Shown here: positions 6,544 through 15,596 of the stretch, in pieces
Layout: each line of letters begins with the position of its first letter
How positions within the stretch are numbered: the first letter of the stretch is position 1
NCBI GenBank assembly: GCA_036824465.1
Contig: DAITAC010000036.1
Span: forward strand, 1 to 36,040
Direction: 5' to 3'
Length of the DNA stretch: 36,040 nucleotides
From: JAKOQB01 sp036824465
GTDB taxonomy: Bacteria > Pseudomonadota > Gammaproteobacteria > Burkholderiales > Burkholderiaceae_F
The notes under the pieces: generated by a model
Told to the model about the DNA's origin: nothing
Seen by the model: only the letters and a program-made list of their open reading frames with translations
The model's database searches: none
Position numbers and translations under genes: made by a program

Positions 6544-9051
6544 ATGAAGTTGCGGGCGCTTTTGACGCAGTCCTTGCGCATGACGCTGCGCGACTGGCGC
6601 GCGGGTGAGCTGCGGCTGCTCGCTGCCGCGCTGGTGATCGCGGTCGCGTCGGTCGCAAGCGTCGGTTTCTTTGTCGATCGTATCCGCCTTGGGCTGGAGC
6701 GCGATGCGACGCAACTCCTCGGTGCTGATGTCGTGCTCAGTTCCGACCGGCCCGTGGCGGAAGCGGAGCGAGCGCGTGCGCGCAGCGCCGGACTGCAGGT
6801 GGCCGAGACGGTTGTGTTCCCCAGCATGGCGATCAGCGAGCGCAATGCCGAGAATTCGACGCTGGCCGCAGTCAAGGCTGTGTCGCCAGGTTATCCGCTG
6901 CGCGGCGCCTTGCGCGTCACCTCACAGCCCGACGCGCCGGACGCAGCGACACGGGACATCCCGAATCCCGGAACGGCGTGGGTCGATGCGCAGACGCTGC
7001 AAGCGCTGCAACTGAAGATCGGGGATCGACTTCGGCTTGGTGAAAAGAGCTTCAGCATCGAGCGCATCATCACGATCGAACCCGACCGCGGCGCGCAGTT
7101 CATCAACTTCGCACCGCGCGTGTTGCTGAACCTGGCTGATCTTGCAGCCACGCAGCTGATCCAGGCCGGAAGTCGTGTCACCTATCGGCTGCTGGTCGCG
7201 GGCGAGCGCGACGCGGTGCGTGCCTACTCAGCCTGGCTGCAGGAAAACCTCGCGCGCGGACAGCGGCTTGAGTCGCTTGAGGGCGGGCGACCCGAGATGC
7301 AGCGGACGCTCGAGCGCGCAGAACGTTTCCTCGCGCTGGTCGCGCTGCTGGCGGCGATGATTGCGGCCGTTGCAGTGGCCGCTGCGGCGCGCCGCTTTTC
7401 GCTGCGGCACCTGGATTCGTGCGCCATGATGCGTTGCCTTGGACTCGCGCAGCGCGACATCTTTGCGCTGTTCGCGCTCGAGTTCGTCTTCATCGGTGTG
7501 TCCGCGTGCTTGGTCGGCATGCTGCTCGGCTACGGCTTTCATTTCGCGTTGCTCGAGGTGCTGCGCACGCTGATCCAGACGCAGTTGCCGCTGCCATCCC
7601 TGTGGCCGGCGCTGCAGGGCGGGGCGGTCGGACTTGTACTGCTGCTCGGCTTTGCGCTCCCACCGCTGATTCAGTTACGGCAGGTGCCGCCACTGCGCGT
7701 GCTGCGCAAGGACATCGGGCCACCGACAGGGCGCGCCGCGCTCGGCTATCTGGCCGGCTTTATTGGCTTCTTCGGCTTGCTGCTGTGGTCTTCGAATGAT
7801 CTGCGCGTCGGCAGCATGACCGCAGGAGGTTTCGCAATCGGCATCGCGTTCTTTGCATTCGTCGCGTGGCTGGTGCTGAAACTGCTCGCGCCACTGCGCG
7901 CGATGACGGGTCGCCTGGGTATCTCGTGGCGATTCGCGATAGCGGCCGTGCAGCGGCGGCCGGTGGCGACGATCATTCAACTGGTGGCGCTCGCGGTCGG
8001 GCTGATGGCGTTGCTGCTGCTGACGGTGACACGCACCGATCTGGTCGATGCGTGGCGCAAGGCGGCGCCGGCGGATGCGCCCAACCGGTTCGTCATCAAT
8101 ATCCAGCCGGATCAGACCGCATTGATCGAGCGACGGCTGAAGGACGCGGGCATCGCGGACGCGACGCTGTACCCCATGATCCGCGGCCGGCTGATCGAAA
8201 GAAACGGCAAGGTAATCGGGCCGGAGAGCTTCGAAAACGAGCGCGCGAAGCGACTGGTCGATCGCGAGTTCAACCTGTCGTACGCCGACAAGGCGCCTTC
8301 GCACAACCCGATCGTCGCCGGCCGCTGGTTTGCGCCGGGCGCGGCCGAGCTTTCGATGGAGGAAGGAATCGCGAAGACCCTTGGCGTGGCGCTCGGCGAT
8401 GAGCTGACCTTCGATATCGCCGGCACAAGCATCAAGGCGCGCGTGACGTCGCTGCGCAAGGTCAACTGGGACTCGATGCGCGCCAATTTCTTCGTCATCA
8501 TGCCGAGCGGACTGTTGCAGGACCAGCCGCAGAGTTTCATCACGGCGTTTCATTTGCCGCCGTCGAAATCAGCGCTGACCGCGGACCTTCTGAGGGAATT
8601 TCCCAACCTTACCGTCGTCGACATGAGCGCGGTGCTGCGCCAGGTACAGGCGGTGCTCGATCAGGTCATTGCAGCGGTCGAGTTCCTGTTCGTCTTCACG
8701 CTGATCGCCGGCGTGCTGGTGCTGTACTCGGCGCTGGCCAGCAGTCGCGACGAGCGCGTGCGCGAGGCCGGACTGCTGCGAGCACTGGGCGCGTCGCGCA
8801 GGCAGCTATCGCAGGCGCAGGTGGCGGAGATGATCTGCCTTGGTGGGTTGGCAGGGTTGCTCGCGGCCGCGGGCGCAGCGGCGATCGGCTGGGCGCTGGC
8901 GAGGTACGCGTTCGAGTTCGAGTACATCGTCACGCCGTGGGTGTTCGTATTTGGCATTGGCGGCGGCGCGATCTGCGCGCTGGTTGGCGGATGGTTCGGC
9001 CTGCGCAGTGTTCTGAAAACTCCGCCATTGACGACGCTGCGGGAAGCATGA
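6544..9051 (+). CDS. FtsX-family ABC transporter permease (YbbP/COG3127 type)
   Basis: An 835-residue inner-membrane protein with the double-FtsX layout of YbbP-like permeases. The N-terminus LRDWRAGELRLL leads into a first helix (about 26-45). A large periplasmic domain follows, with GADVVLSSDRPV. Then comes a block of helices from about residue 258 to 490, a second periplasmic domain containing the motif VNWDSMRANFFVIMPSGLL, and three C-terminal helices (about 700-825) with the FtsX hallmark REAGLLRALGASRRQL. Such permeases usually pair with an ATPase (YbbA-like) for export or extraction of lipidated or envelope substrates. No ATPase gene is adjacent here. The ATG lacks a clear ribosome binding site. 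The stop overlaps the start of the globin gene. Confidence 0.9.
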   Translation: MKLRALLTQSLRMTLRDWRAGELRLLAAALVIAVASVASVGFFVDRIRLGLERDATQLLGADVVLSSDRPVAEAERARARSAGLQVAETVVFPSMAISERNAENSTLAAVKAVSPGYPLRGALRVTSQPDAPDAATRDIPNPGTAWVDAQTLQALQLKIGDRLRLGEKSFSIERIITIEPDRGAQFINFAPRVLLNLADLAATQLIQAGSRVTYRLLVAGERDAVRAYSAWLQENLARGQRLESLEGGRPEMQRTLERAERFLALVALLAAMIAAVAVAAAARRFSLRHLDSCAMMRCLGLAQRDIFALFALEFVFIGVSACLVGMLLGYGFHFALLEVLRTLIQTQLPLPSLWPALQGGAVGLVLLLGFALPPLIQLRQVPPLRVLRKDIGPPTGRAALGYLAGFIGFFGLLLWSSNDLRVGSMTAGGFAIGIAFFAFVAWLVLKLLAPLRAMTGRLGISWRFAIAAVQRRPVATIIQLVALAVGLMALLLLTVTRTDLVDAWRKAAPADAPNRFVINIQPDQTALIERRLKDAGIADATLYPMIRGRLIERNGKVIGPESFENERAKRLVDREFNLSYADKAPSHNPIVAGRWFAPGAAELSMEEGIAKTLGVALGDELTFDIAGTSIKARVTSLRKVNWDSMRANFFVIMPSGLLQDQPQSFITAFHLPPSKSALTADLLREFPNLTVVDMSAVLRQVQAVLDQVIAAVEFLFVFTLIAGVLVLYSALASSRDERVREAGLLRALGASRRQLSQAQVAEMICLGGLAGLLAAAGAAAIGWALARYAFEFEYIVTPWVFVFGIGGGAICALVGGWFGLRSVLKTPPLTTLREA

Positions 9052-9464
9052 GCGTGCCTCACCCGACGGCGGCTGCGCAGATCGAGGATTCGCCGTACAT
9101 GCTGCTCGGCGGCGATGCGGCGGTGCGTGCCCTGGTTGATCGTTTCTACGACCTGATGGATCTGGAGCCGGCGTATGCCGGTATTCGCCGGTTGCATCAG
9201 CCCGATCTGGCTCACGCGCGCGACAAGCTGTACTGGTTTCTCAGCGGTTGGCTGGGCGGCCCGAATCTGTATATTGAACACTTCGGGCACCCCAAGCTGC
9301 GCGCGCGCCATCTGCCATTTGCGATCGGCCTTGCGGAGCGCGACCAGTGGATGACGTGCATGAACCAGGCCATGGTCGAGCGGGGCGTCGGCGAGGGTCT
9401 TCGCCTGCGCCTGCTACAGGCGTTCTTCAGCACGGCCGACTGGATGCGCAACCGCGAAGGGTGA
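9048..9464 (+). CDS. Group II truncated haemoglobin (trHbO-like)
   Basis: From the ATG at 9048, which shares ATGA with the permease stop, the protein is 138 residues, normal for truncated globins. The B-helix RFYDLMD gives Tyr34 at the B10 position, the segment LYWFLSGWLGGPNLYIEHFGHPKLR is typical of group II, His88 in RARHLPFAI is the proximal haem ligand, and Trp101 (DQWMTCM) is the group II G8 tryptophan. All key residues for haem and ligand binding are present. Family members bind oxygen or nitric oxide and are linked to redox stress protection; the exact role here is unknown. The 4-bp overlap indicates coupled translation with the permease. A longer frame from 8937 lies inside the permease and is not used. 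Confidence 0.93.
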   Translation: MSVPHPTAAAQIEDSPYMLLGGDAAVRALVDRFYDLMDLEPAYAGIRRLHQPDLAHARDKLYWFLSGWLGGPNLYIEHFGHPKLRARHLPFAIGLAERDQWMTCMNQAMVERGVGEGLRLRLLQAFFSTADWMRNREG

Positions 9465-9583
9465 TTCGATCGTCGGCGTTGGGATTAGCCGATCGGCGCG
9501 GTACCTAACCTCTTTATGCGCTGCGATCGGCCGCGCGCATTTCTTATCATCGGTATCACTCACGTAGAAGCATAGGAGAAGCC

Positions 9584-10249
9584 ATGAGAGTTTTGCGGAG
9601 TATCGGCGCCGTCGTGGCGCTGGGTGTGATTGCTGGCTGCGCCAACATGTCGGAGACGCAGAAGGGAACCGCATCCGGAGCGGGAATCGGTGCGGCAGTC
9701 GGCGGTGTGCTGGGTGCAGTGACGGCCGGAGGACATACCGGCAGAAGTGCGGCCACGGGGGCGGCGGTGGGTGCCGCCATCGGTGCGGCCGGCGGCTATG
9801 TCTGGAGCAAGAAGATGGAGGACCAGCGCCGTGCGATGGAGACGGCGTCCCAGGGCACGGGTGTTGCCGTGTCGCAGACGACGGACAACCGGCTCAAGCT
9901 CAACATCCCGGCCGACGCGTCATTCGACGTCGGCCGTTCGGACCTGAAACCTGCGATGCGTAATGTGTTGACCAAGTACGCGACCACATTGAATGAGCAT
10001 TCCGTGACGACGATCGAGATCATCGGTCACACCGACTCGACCGGGTCGGACGCCATCAATGATCCGCTCTCGGTCGCGCGCGCCCAGGCGACCCGCGACT
10101 ACCTGGCGCAACGAGGCGTGGTTGCTACTCGGATGTCGATTGCTGGGCGCGGCGAACGCGAGCCGGTCGCAAGCAATGACACCGATGCGGGACGCGCAGC
10201 GAATCGACGTGTCGAGATCTACGTCGCCGAGGTGGCACCGAAGAAATAG
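9584..10249 (+). CDS. OmpA family outer-membrane lipoprotein with glycine zipper
   Basis: A 221-residue lipoprotein. The signal peptide ends in the lipobox VIAGC with Cys19 as the lipidation site. Residues about 30-75 are a glycine-zipper segment (GAGIGAAVGGVLGAV and GAAVGAAIGAAGGY), which can insert in or span membrane. The C-terminal OmpA-like domain begins around residue 100, with FDVGRSDLKPAMRNVL, IEIIGHTDSTGSD, the peptidoglycan-binding Asp in NDPLSVARAQ and Arg in RAANRRVEIYV. It resembles YiaD-type proteins that tether the outer membrane to the cell wall. A good AGGAGA site precedes the ATG. It has its own 119-bp upstream region and appears to be a single-gene unit. Confidence 0.93.
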   Translation: MRVLRSIGAVVALGVIAGCANMSETQKGTASGAGIGAAVGGVLGAVTAGGHTGRSAATGAAVGAAIGAAGGYVWSKKMEDQRRAMETASQGTGVAVSQTTDNRLKLNIPADASFDVGRSDLKPAMRNVLTKYATTLNEHSVTTIEIIGHTDSTGSDAINDPLSVARAQATRDYLAQRGVVATRMSIAGRGEREPVASNDTDAGRAANRRVEIYVAEVAPKK

Positions 10250-10438
10250 CGTCGCCGCAAGGGCATAGCCAACTTCGGTGGAGCGAGAGTCCGGGGTGAC
10301 GCCGGGTTTCCGCGTCAAGGGGATTCCTACCAAGGTTTGTCGGTTTCCTGACACCCGCGCGCCTGACATCCTTGTATTCTCACGCTCGCATGCGCGCAGT
10401 TCGGCTGGGTCGGCGCTGCGCATGCACCTGGCGGGCTC

Positions 10439-11419
10439 ATGAAAAGACTGACCAAACTCATCCTCTTCGTCGTGGTCGGGGCGGCGGCCCTGGCGGGATT
10501 TGCCTGGACCCAGATGCCGAGGGAGACGCGTTCGACACAGAACGCTTACGTGGGTGCCGATTCAATTCCGGTCGCAACACAGATCGCAGGCCGCGTAACG
10601 CAGGTCCACATCAAGCCGAATGCCTCGGTGGCGTCGGGTCAGCCCCTGCTCGACCTGGACGATCGACCCTATCGAGTTGCGATCGAGCGAACGCAAGCCA
10701 AGCTCGCGCAGGCGCGACTGCAGGCGCGCGAGAGTCTGGCCGAGGTGACCGCAGCGGAAGCTGAAGCCAAGCGCATCGAGCACCTGATCAGCCAGTCGCG
10801 CACGCGGCTTGCGCGCGCTACCAACCTGGCGCAGCAGGGGTTCGTTTCCTCGCAGGGGGCGGAAGACGCGCAAGCGCAGTTGTCGATTGACCTGGCGAGC
10901 CTTGATGCGGCGCGGGCGCGTGTGATTCGCGCACGCACCGAAGCGTATCCCGACGTTGACAAGCATCCCGGCGTACTGGCGGCGATGGCGGAACTGCGGC
11001 AGGCCGAACTCGATCTCGACTACACGCGCGTCAAGGCACCGGCGCCAGGACGAGCCACCAATCTGCGCCTGACAGTGGGCACGCAGGTACAGGCTAACGC
11101 GCCGCTTTTCATGCTGGTTTCCGAGCAGGGCTATTGGGTCGATGCGAATTTCAAGGAGGGTGAGCTGCCTGGCATTGCGCCCGGTCAGCTTGCAGAAGTG
11201 GAACTCGATGCAATGCCGGGCACGCTGTTCAAGGGCGTCGTTGAAAGCATCAGTCCTGGTACGGGTGCGGCATTCGCGCTGCTACCGCCGCAAAATGCAA
11301 CCGGTAACTGGGTCAAGACGGCCCAGCGCGTCCCGGTGCGCATCCGCCTGACCGGGTTGGCGCCCGGCACCGGGCTGCCGATCGGCGCAAGCGCAAACGT
11401 GACGGTCCACGTCCGCTAG
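10439..11419 (+). CDS. HlyD/EmrA family efflux periplasmic adaptor
   Basis: A 326-residue membrane fusion protein. One N-terminal anchor helix (about 6-23) is followed by a lipoyl-like half motif around residues 40-75 (GADSIPVATQIAGRVTQVHI), a long alanine- and arginine-rich coiled-coil hairpin (about 80-165), the second lipoyl half (DYTRVKAPAPGRATNLRL) and a beta-barrel region with YWVDANFKEGELPGIAPGQ. The ending GAAFALLPPQNATGNWVK is diagnostic of EmrA-like adaptors. It bridges the inner-membrane pump to an outer-membrane channel for drug or toxin export. The DHA2 pump gene starts 7 bp after it. No TolC-like gene is in the window. Position 10250-10438 upstream holds no other gene and presumably the promoter. 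Confidence 0.93.
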   Translation: MKRLTKLILFVVVGAAALAGFAWTQMPRETRSTQNAYVGADSIPVATQIAGRVTQVHIKPNASVASGQPLLDLDDRPYRVAIERTQAKLAQARLQARESLAEVTAAEAEAKRIEHLISQSRTRLARATNLAQQGFVSSQGAEDAQAQLSIDLASLDAARARVIRARTEAYPDVDKHPGVLAAMAELRQAELDLDYTRVKAPAPGRATNLRLTVGTQVQANAPLFMLVSEQGYWVDANFKEGELPGIAPGQLAEVELDAMPGTLFKGVVESISPGTGAAFALLPPQNATGNWVKTAQRVPVRIRLTGLAPGTGLPIGASANVTVHVR

Positions 11420-11426
11420 GCGCGCA

Positions 11427-12926
11427 ATGCAGTCCCCGCAGAGCCGCGCACTGCTGGTCACGGTGGTGATGGCGAACATCCTGCAGGGACTTGACCTCAC
11501 GATCACGAACATCGCGCTGGCGACGATCGCCGGGCAGATGAGCGCGACGCTGAACGAGGCGACCTGGCTGCTGACGGCTTACGTGGTTGGTGCCGCACTT
11601 GGATTGCCGTTGACGGGGTTCCTGCATGACCGGTTTGGGCGGCGCACGCTGTTCATCGGCACGGTGGCAGCGTTCACCGCCACGTCCTTCTTCTGTGGTG
11701 TGGCTACGGCGCTGCCGGCGCTCGTTCTCGCGCGCTTTCTGCAGGGTTTCTTCTCTGCGCCGATCGCGCCGATCTGCAACGCGGTGATGGCCGCCTCTTA
11801 CCCGTCCGAGCAACTGCCCAAGGTGATGTCGTACTTCAACATGAGCATGCTGGTCGTGCCGATCCTTGGCCCGGCGTTCGGCGGCTTCATCACCGAGCTG
11901 TACGGCTGGCGGTGGCTGTTCCTCATCAATGTGCCGATCGGCATCGTGATTGTGCTCTCAGCGTTGCACTTCATGGAAGAGACGCCGCGCGAGGCGCGTC
12001 TGATGGACTGGACGGGCTTCATAGTGCTGGCGGCGGCGTTGGTGTCGTTTCAGTTGATCATCGATCATGGCAACGACAAGGGTTTTGACTCGCCGTTCAT
12101 CATCGCGTGCGGATTCATGCTCTTGGCGGCGCTGGCGATGCTGATCGTTCACTACGCCAGTCGGCCGGCGGCGCCGATCCTAGGGCTGGCCGCGTTGCGC
12201 GACCGTAATTACGCGATCGCGCTGCTGGCGTGTATTCCGTTTTCAATCGCGCTCTGGGGTGGGCAGGTGCTGCAGCCGTTTCTGTTTCAGCAGCAATATG
12301 GGCATGCGCCGGTCGACGCCGGTCTGCTGCTGATGCCGCGCGCGCTTGGTGCGTTCTGCACCATGTTCCTGTACAGCCGGATCGCGCATCGATACAGTCC
12401 TGCGACCTTCCTGCTGGTCGGGGGCCTGCTCGCGAGCGTCGGCTGCCTGTGGATGACGCAGATGTCGCCGGACATGACCGGGCAGTGGATGATCGCTCCG
12501 CTGACGGTGCAGGGGCTCGGGTTGGGACTGATGATTACGCCGATTGTCGTCATGGCGTTTGTCAGTCTTCCCAAGGAGCTGGCGGCGGAGGCATCGACTC
12601 TGTACTTCCTCGTTCGCACCGTCGCGTCCGCTGCCGCGATCGGCGCCGTTTCCGTTTATACGACACATGGCTTCGACCGCTACTGGGGCGAGATGCGCGG
12701 GCTGATCGACACGATGTCACCCGCGGCGGCCGAGTACCTGGCGCGGCTCGGCCTCGCTGCGGATACCGCCGATGGTGCGGCAGTGCTGGCAGCCGAGCTG
12801 GCACGCCAATCGACGATGGCGGCGTTCATCGACAGTCACTGGCTTGCGGCCGCAGCGACGATCGCACTGCTGCCGCTGGTATTCCTGCTGCGCACGAGTG
12901 CGCCGCGTCCCGTTCCGGCCCATTAG
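11427..12926 (+). CDS. DHA2 (EmrB) family major facilitator efflux pump
   Basis: A 499-residue, 14-helix type MFS transporter. The first helix contains LQGLDLTITNIALATIAGQM, a DHA2 signature. Motif A appears as GFLHDRFGRRTLFI, and the antiporter motif C region reads VPILGPAFGGFITE. With the EmrA-like adaptor 7 bp upstream it would form a proton-driven tripartite pump exporting hydrophobic toxic compounds. The loop near residues 410-455 (HGFDRYWGEMRGLID through LGLAADT) before the last helix is typical of EmrB. Substrate cannot be predicted. No regulator of the MarR or TetR type is adjacent, unlike many emr operons. Confidence 0.93.
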   Translation: MQSPQSRALLVTVVMANILQGLDLTITNIALATIAGQMSATLNEATWLLTAYVVGAALGLPLTGFLHDRFGRRTLFIGTVAAFTATSFFCGVATALPALVLARFLQGFFSAPIAPICNAVMAASYPSEQLPKVMSYFNMSMLVVPILGPAFGGFITELYGWRWLFLINVPIGIVIVLSALHFMEETPREARLMDWTGFIVLAAALVSFQLIIDHGNDKGFDSPFIIACGFMLLAALAMLIVHYASRPAAPILGLAALRDRNYAIALLACIPFSIALWGGQVLQPFLFQQQYGHAPVDAGLLLMPRALGAFCTMFLYSRIAHRYSPATFLLVGGLLASVGCLWMTQMSPDMTGQWMIAPLTVQGLGLGLMITPIVVMAFVSLPKELAAEASTLYFLVRTVASAAAIGAVSVYTTHGFDRYWGEMRGLIDTMSPAAAEYLARLGLAADTADGAAVLAAELARQSTMAAFIDSHWLAAAATIALLPLVFLLRTSAPRPVPAH

Positions 12927-12991
12927 TTCTCGGTCCGCTCAACCGCGCCGCTGACGCTAAGATCAGCGTCACTGTCGCGTCTGGAAACCCA

Positions 12992-14311
12992 ATGCTGGAG
13001 ATCGCTGTGATCGTGCTCGCGATCGCGCTTGTCATCGCGCTGATCGCACTCGTGCTGATGCGGCGCGCGGGGCTTGCCGAAGTCGAGGCCGCAGTGCTGC
13101 GCCTCAAAGACGAGCAGGGACAGAGCAACGAGCGGCTGGAGCGGGAAATGCGCTCGGCGATCGACTCCGCGGCGAGTCAGACGCGCGTTGAAACCGGCGC
13201 GCGCTTCAGTGATCTGCAGTCGTCGTTCAATGCGCAAGCGGCGCAGTTGAGCGGCGTACAGACGCAGAGCCTTAACGCGTATGGCCAGACGATGCAGCAG
13301 CAGCTGGCGGATCTCACGCAGGCGATTCGGTCGAATCTCGCCGAGGTGCGGACCACGCTGCAGTCGCAATTGCAGACGCTGCAGCAGGGCAACGAGGCCA
13401 AGCTCGAGCAGATGCGCGCGACCGTTGATGAAAAACTGCAGGCCACGCTCGAAACGCGTCTTGGCGAATCATTTCGTCTCGTGTCAGAACGGCTCGAGCA
13501 GGTGCATCGCGGCCTGGGCGAGATGCAGGGGCTCGCGCAGGGCGTTGGCGACCTGAAGAAGGTGCTCGGCAATGTCAAGACGCGCGGCACATTCGGCGAG
13601 GTGCAGTTGGGCGCGCTGCTCGATCAGGTCCTGGCGCCGGATCAGTACGCGATGAATATCGCGACCCGGCCGGGATCGAGCGAGCGGGTTGAGTTTGCGG
13701 TGCGGATGCCGGGGCGCAGCGGTGACGGCGAATCAACTTGTTGGTTGCCGATCGACGCCAAGTTCCCGAGCGAGGACTATGAGCGCTTGCTGGCGGCGCA
13801 CGATGCCGCCGATCCGGTTGCGGTGGAGACCGCAGCGAAGGCGATCGAGGCACGCATCCGGCTGGAAGCAAGGACGATTCGCGAGAAGTACGTCGAGCCT
13901 CCGCATACCACGGACTTTGCAATCCTTTTCCTGCCGACAGAAGGCCTGTTCGCTGAAGTGCTGCGCAGACCAGGGCTGACCGAGGCGCTGAATCGCGAAC
14001 TGCGCGTTGTCATCGCCGGGCCGACCACGCTTTTTGCGATGCTCAACAGCCTGCAGATGGGGTTTCGCACGCTGGCACTGGAGAAGCGGAGCGCCGAAGT
14101 CTGGCAGGTGCTCGGCGCGGTGAAGTCCGAATTCGGCAAATTCGGCGAGGTGCTCGGGAAGCTGAAGGCGCAACTCACCACGGCGTCGAATACGATCGAC
14201 CAGGCCGAGACGCGCACACGGCAGATGACGCGGGCGCTCAAGGACGTGGAGGCATTGCCGGTGGAGCAGGCGACAAGACTGCTGCCGCCGGACCGGAGCG
14301 ACGAGGGCTAG
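12992..14311 (+). CDS. rmuC: DNA recombination protein RmuC
   Basis: From ATG 12992 the protein is 439 residues, close to the family norm. The open frame continues upstream to 12230, but that part overlaps the pump gene in another frame and is not protein-like. An N-terminal membrane helix (about 3-24) is followed by a long coiled coil (about 30-185) rich in Gln, Glu and Ala. The conserved RmuC domain then has KTRGTFGEVQLGALLDQVL, the nuclease-like motif WLPIDAKFPSEDYERLL (Asp255, Lys257), DFAILFLPTEGLFAEVL and GPTTLFAMLNSLQMGFRTL. RmuC limits DNA inversions at short inverted repeats. It is 65 bp after the pump and converges with the aminotransferase gene, 10 bp apart. Confidence 0.93.
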   Translation: MLEIAVIVLAIALVIALIALVLMRRAGLAEVEAAVLRLKDEQGQSNERLEREMRSAIDSAASQTRVETGARFSDLQSSFNAQAAQLSGVQTQSLNAYGQTMQQQLADLTQAIRSNLAEVRTTLQSQLQTLQQGNEAKLEQMRATVDEKLQATLETRLGESFRLVSERLEQVHRGLGEMQGLAQGVGDLKKVLGNVKTRGTFGEVQLGALLDQVLAPDQYAMNIATRPGSSERVEFAVRMPGRSGDGESTCWLPIDAKFPSEDYERLLAAHDAADPVAVETAAKAIEARIRLEARTIREKYVEPPHTTDFAILFLPTEGLFAEVLRRPGLTEALNRELRVVIAGPTTLFAMLNSLQMGFRTLALEKRSAEVWQVLGAVKSEFGKFGEVLGKLKAQLTTASNTIDQAETRTRQMTRALKDVEALPVEQATRLLPPDRSDEG

Positions 14312-14321
14312 AAGGCGCCGA

Positions 14322-15506
14322 CTACGCGCGCTGCAGCCGCCGCAGCGCCTCGTCCAGCGTCTCGTTCTTCTTCGCGAAGCAGAACCGCACCACGCGGTTC
14401 TCGAACGGTTGCTGATAGAACACCGAGACCGGAATCACCGCCACGCCGTAGTCGACGATCATCTTCTGCGCGAACTCAGCTTCGGGAAGATCCGAAATCG
14501 CCGAATAGTCGGCGAGCACGAAGTACGTTCCCTCGCACGGCAGCAACCTGAAGCGCGTCTGCGCCAGGCCGGCACGAAACCGATCGCGCTTGGCCTGGTA
14601 GAAGTAGCGCAGGCCGAAGTAAGGCGCCGGGTCCTCGAGATATCTCGCAAATGCGTGTTGCCCGGGTGTATTCACCGCAAACACCATGAACTGGTGCACC
14701 TTGCGAAACTCGGCACTGATCTCTTTCGGCGCGAGCGCATAACCGATCTTCCAGCCGGTCGTGTGAAAGGTCTTGCCGAAACTGGAAATGACCACGGTGC
14801 GTTCGGCAAGCCGCGCCGACGTGGACAGCGACCGATGCGGCTGGTCGTCGAACACGATGTGTTCGTAGACCTCGTCACTCAGAAGCAGGATGTTGGTGGC
14901 GGCAACGATCTCTTCCAGCGCGGTGAGGTCCTCATCGCGCAGACAGCGGCCGGTCGGGTTGTGCGGAAAATTCAGCATCAGCAGCCGTGTCCTGGGCGTG
15001 ATCGCCGCGCGCACGCGCTCCCAGTCGGGCGCATACGCCCGGGCGGCGTCGAGCGGCACGTACACCGGTACGCCGCCAGCGAGTTCGATCGACGGGACGT
15101 AGCTGTCGTACACCGGCTCGAGCACGATGACTTCATCGCCCGGCCGCACCAGAGCAAGCACCGCAGTCATGATCGCCTGCGTGGCGCCCGCGGTCACCGT
15201 GACTTCGGTATCGGGGTCGTAGCGGTGCCGGTAAAGGCGCGCATGCTTGGCGCCGATCGCCTGTCGCAATGCCGGCACGCCCGCCATCGGCGCGTACTGG
15301 TTATGCCCGGCTGCCATGGACTCAGTGAAGAACTGCTGCAGCTTCGGATCGCAATCGAAGTCTGGGAACCCCTGCCCGAGATTGACCGCGCCGTGCCTGG
15401 CCGCCAGCGCCGACATCACCGTGAAAATTGTCGTCCCCACATTGGGAAGGCGCGACGGGCCGATGACGTTGGCCAGTGCGCGCAGGGGCAAGGGGCGATG
15501 TTCCAT
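14322..15506 (-). CDS. Methionine aminotransferase (YbdL-like, class I/II PLP enzyme)
   Basis: A 394-residue fold-type I aminotransferase close to E. coli YbdL. Recognisable parts are GTTIFTVMSALAARHGAVNLGQGFPDFD, ANQYAPM-like GHNQYAPMAG, PHNPTG (about 181-186), SDEVYEHI with Asp211, and the PLP lysine in SSFGKTFHTTGWKIG (Lys245). The C-terminus has RFCFAKKNETLDEAL. The family transaminates methionine and related amino acids with oxo acids, as in methionine salvage. I start at ATG 15506; ATG 15530 (402 residues) is possible, and neither has a good ribosome binding site. The open frame extending to 16031 is a shadow over the divergent gene. It is divergent from the GNAT gene. Confidence 0.9.
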   Translation of the reverse strand: MEHRPLPLRALANVIGPSRLPNVGTTIFTVMSALAARHGAVNLGQGFPDFDCDPKLQQFFTESMAAGHNQYAPMAGVPALRQAIGAKHARLYRHRYDPDTEVTVTAGATQAIMTAVLALVRPGDEVIVLEPVYDSYVPSIELAGGVPVYVPLDAARAYAPDWERVRAAITPRTRLLMLNFPHNPTGRCLRDEDLTALEEIVAATNILLLSDEVYEHIVFDDQPHRSLSTSARLAERTVVISSFGKTFHTTGWKIGYALAPKEISAEFRKVHQFMVFAVNTPGQHAFARYLEDPAPYFGLRYFYQAKRDRFRAGLAQTRFRLLPCEGTYFVLADYSAISDLPEAEFAQKMIVDYGVAVIPVSVFYQQPFENRVVRFCFAKKNETLDEALRRLQRA

Positions 15507-15549
15507 GCAGAAAGTTCGGGTCCAAAACATGGGCAGAGCGTCGCTAAAA

Positions 15550-15556
15550 ACTATAC
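15550..15556. promoter_or_regulatory. Possible overlapping divergent -10 elements
   Basis: The sequence ACTATACT around 15550-15557 reads TATACT on the plus strand (15552-15557) and TATAGT on the minus strand (15555-15550). Each is a fair -10 for its divergent gene, the GNAT fusion and the aminotransferase. No strong -35 is visible on either side, so this is tentative. Confidence 0.25.
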
Positions 15557-15596
15557 TCTGCGCGACAGTGCGGCCGGGCCCAACGCGGCCGCCAAT

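Noticed and set aside
12230..12991. N-terminal extension of RmuC by about 254 residues
   Set aside because: It overlaps the DHA2 pump gene and is not protein-like; the membrane helix starting at 12992 is the normal RmuC N-terminus.
14409..15596. N-terminal extension of the GNAT-exonuclease protein by about 400 residues
   Set aside because: It is antisense to the aminotransferase gene and Arg/His-rich; the GNAT domain starts at 15597.
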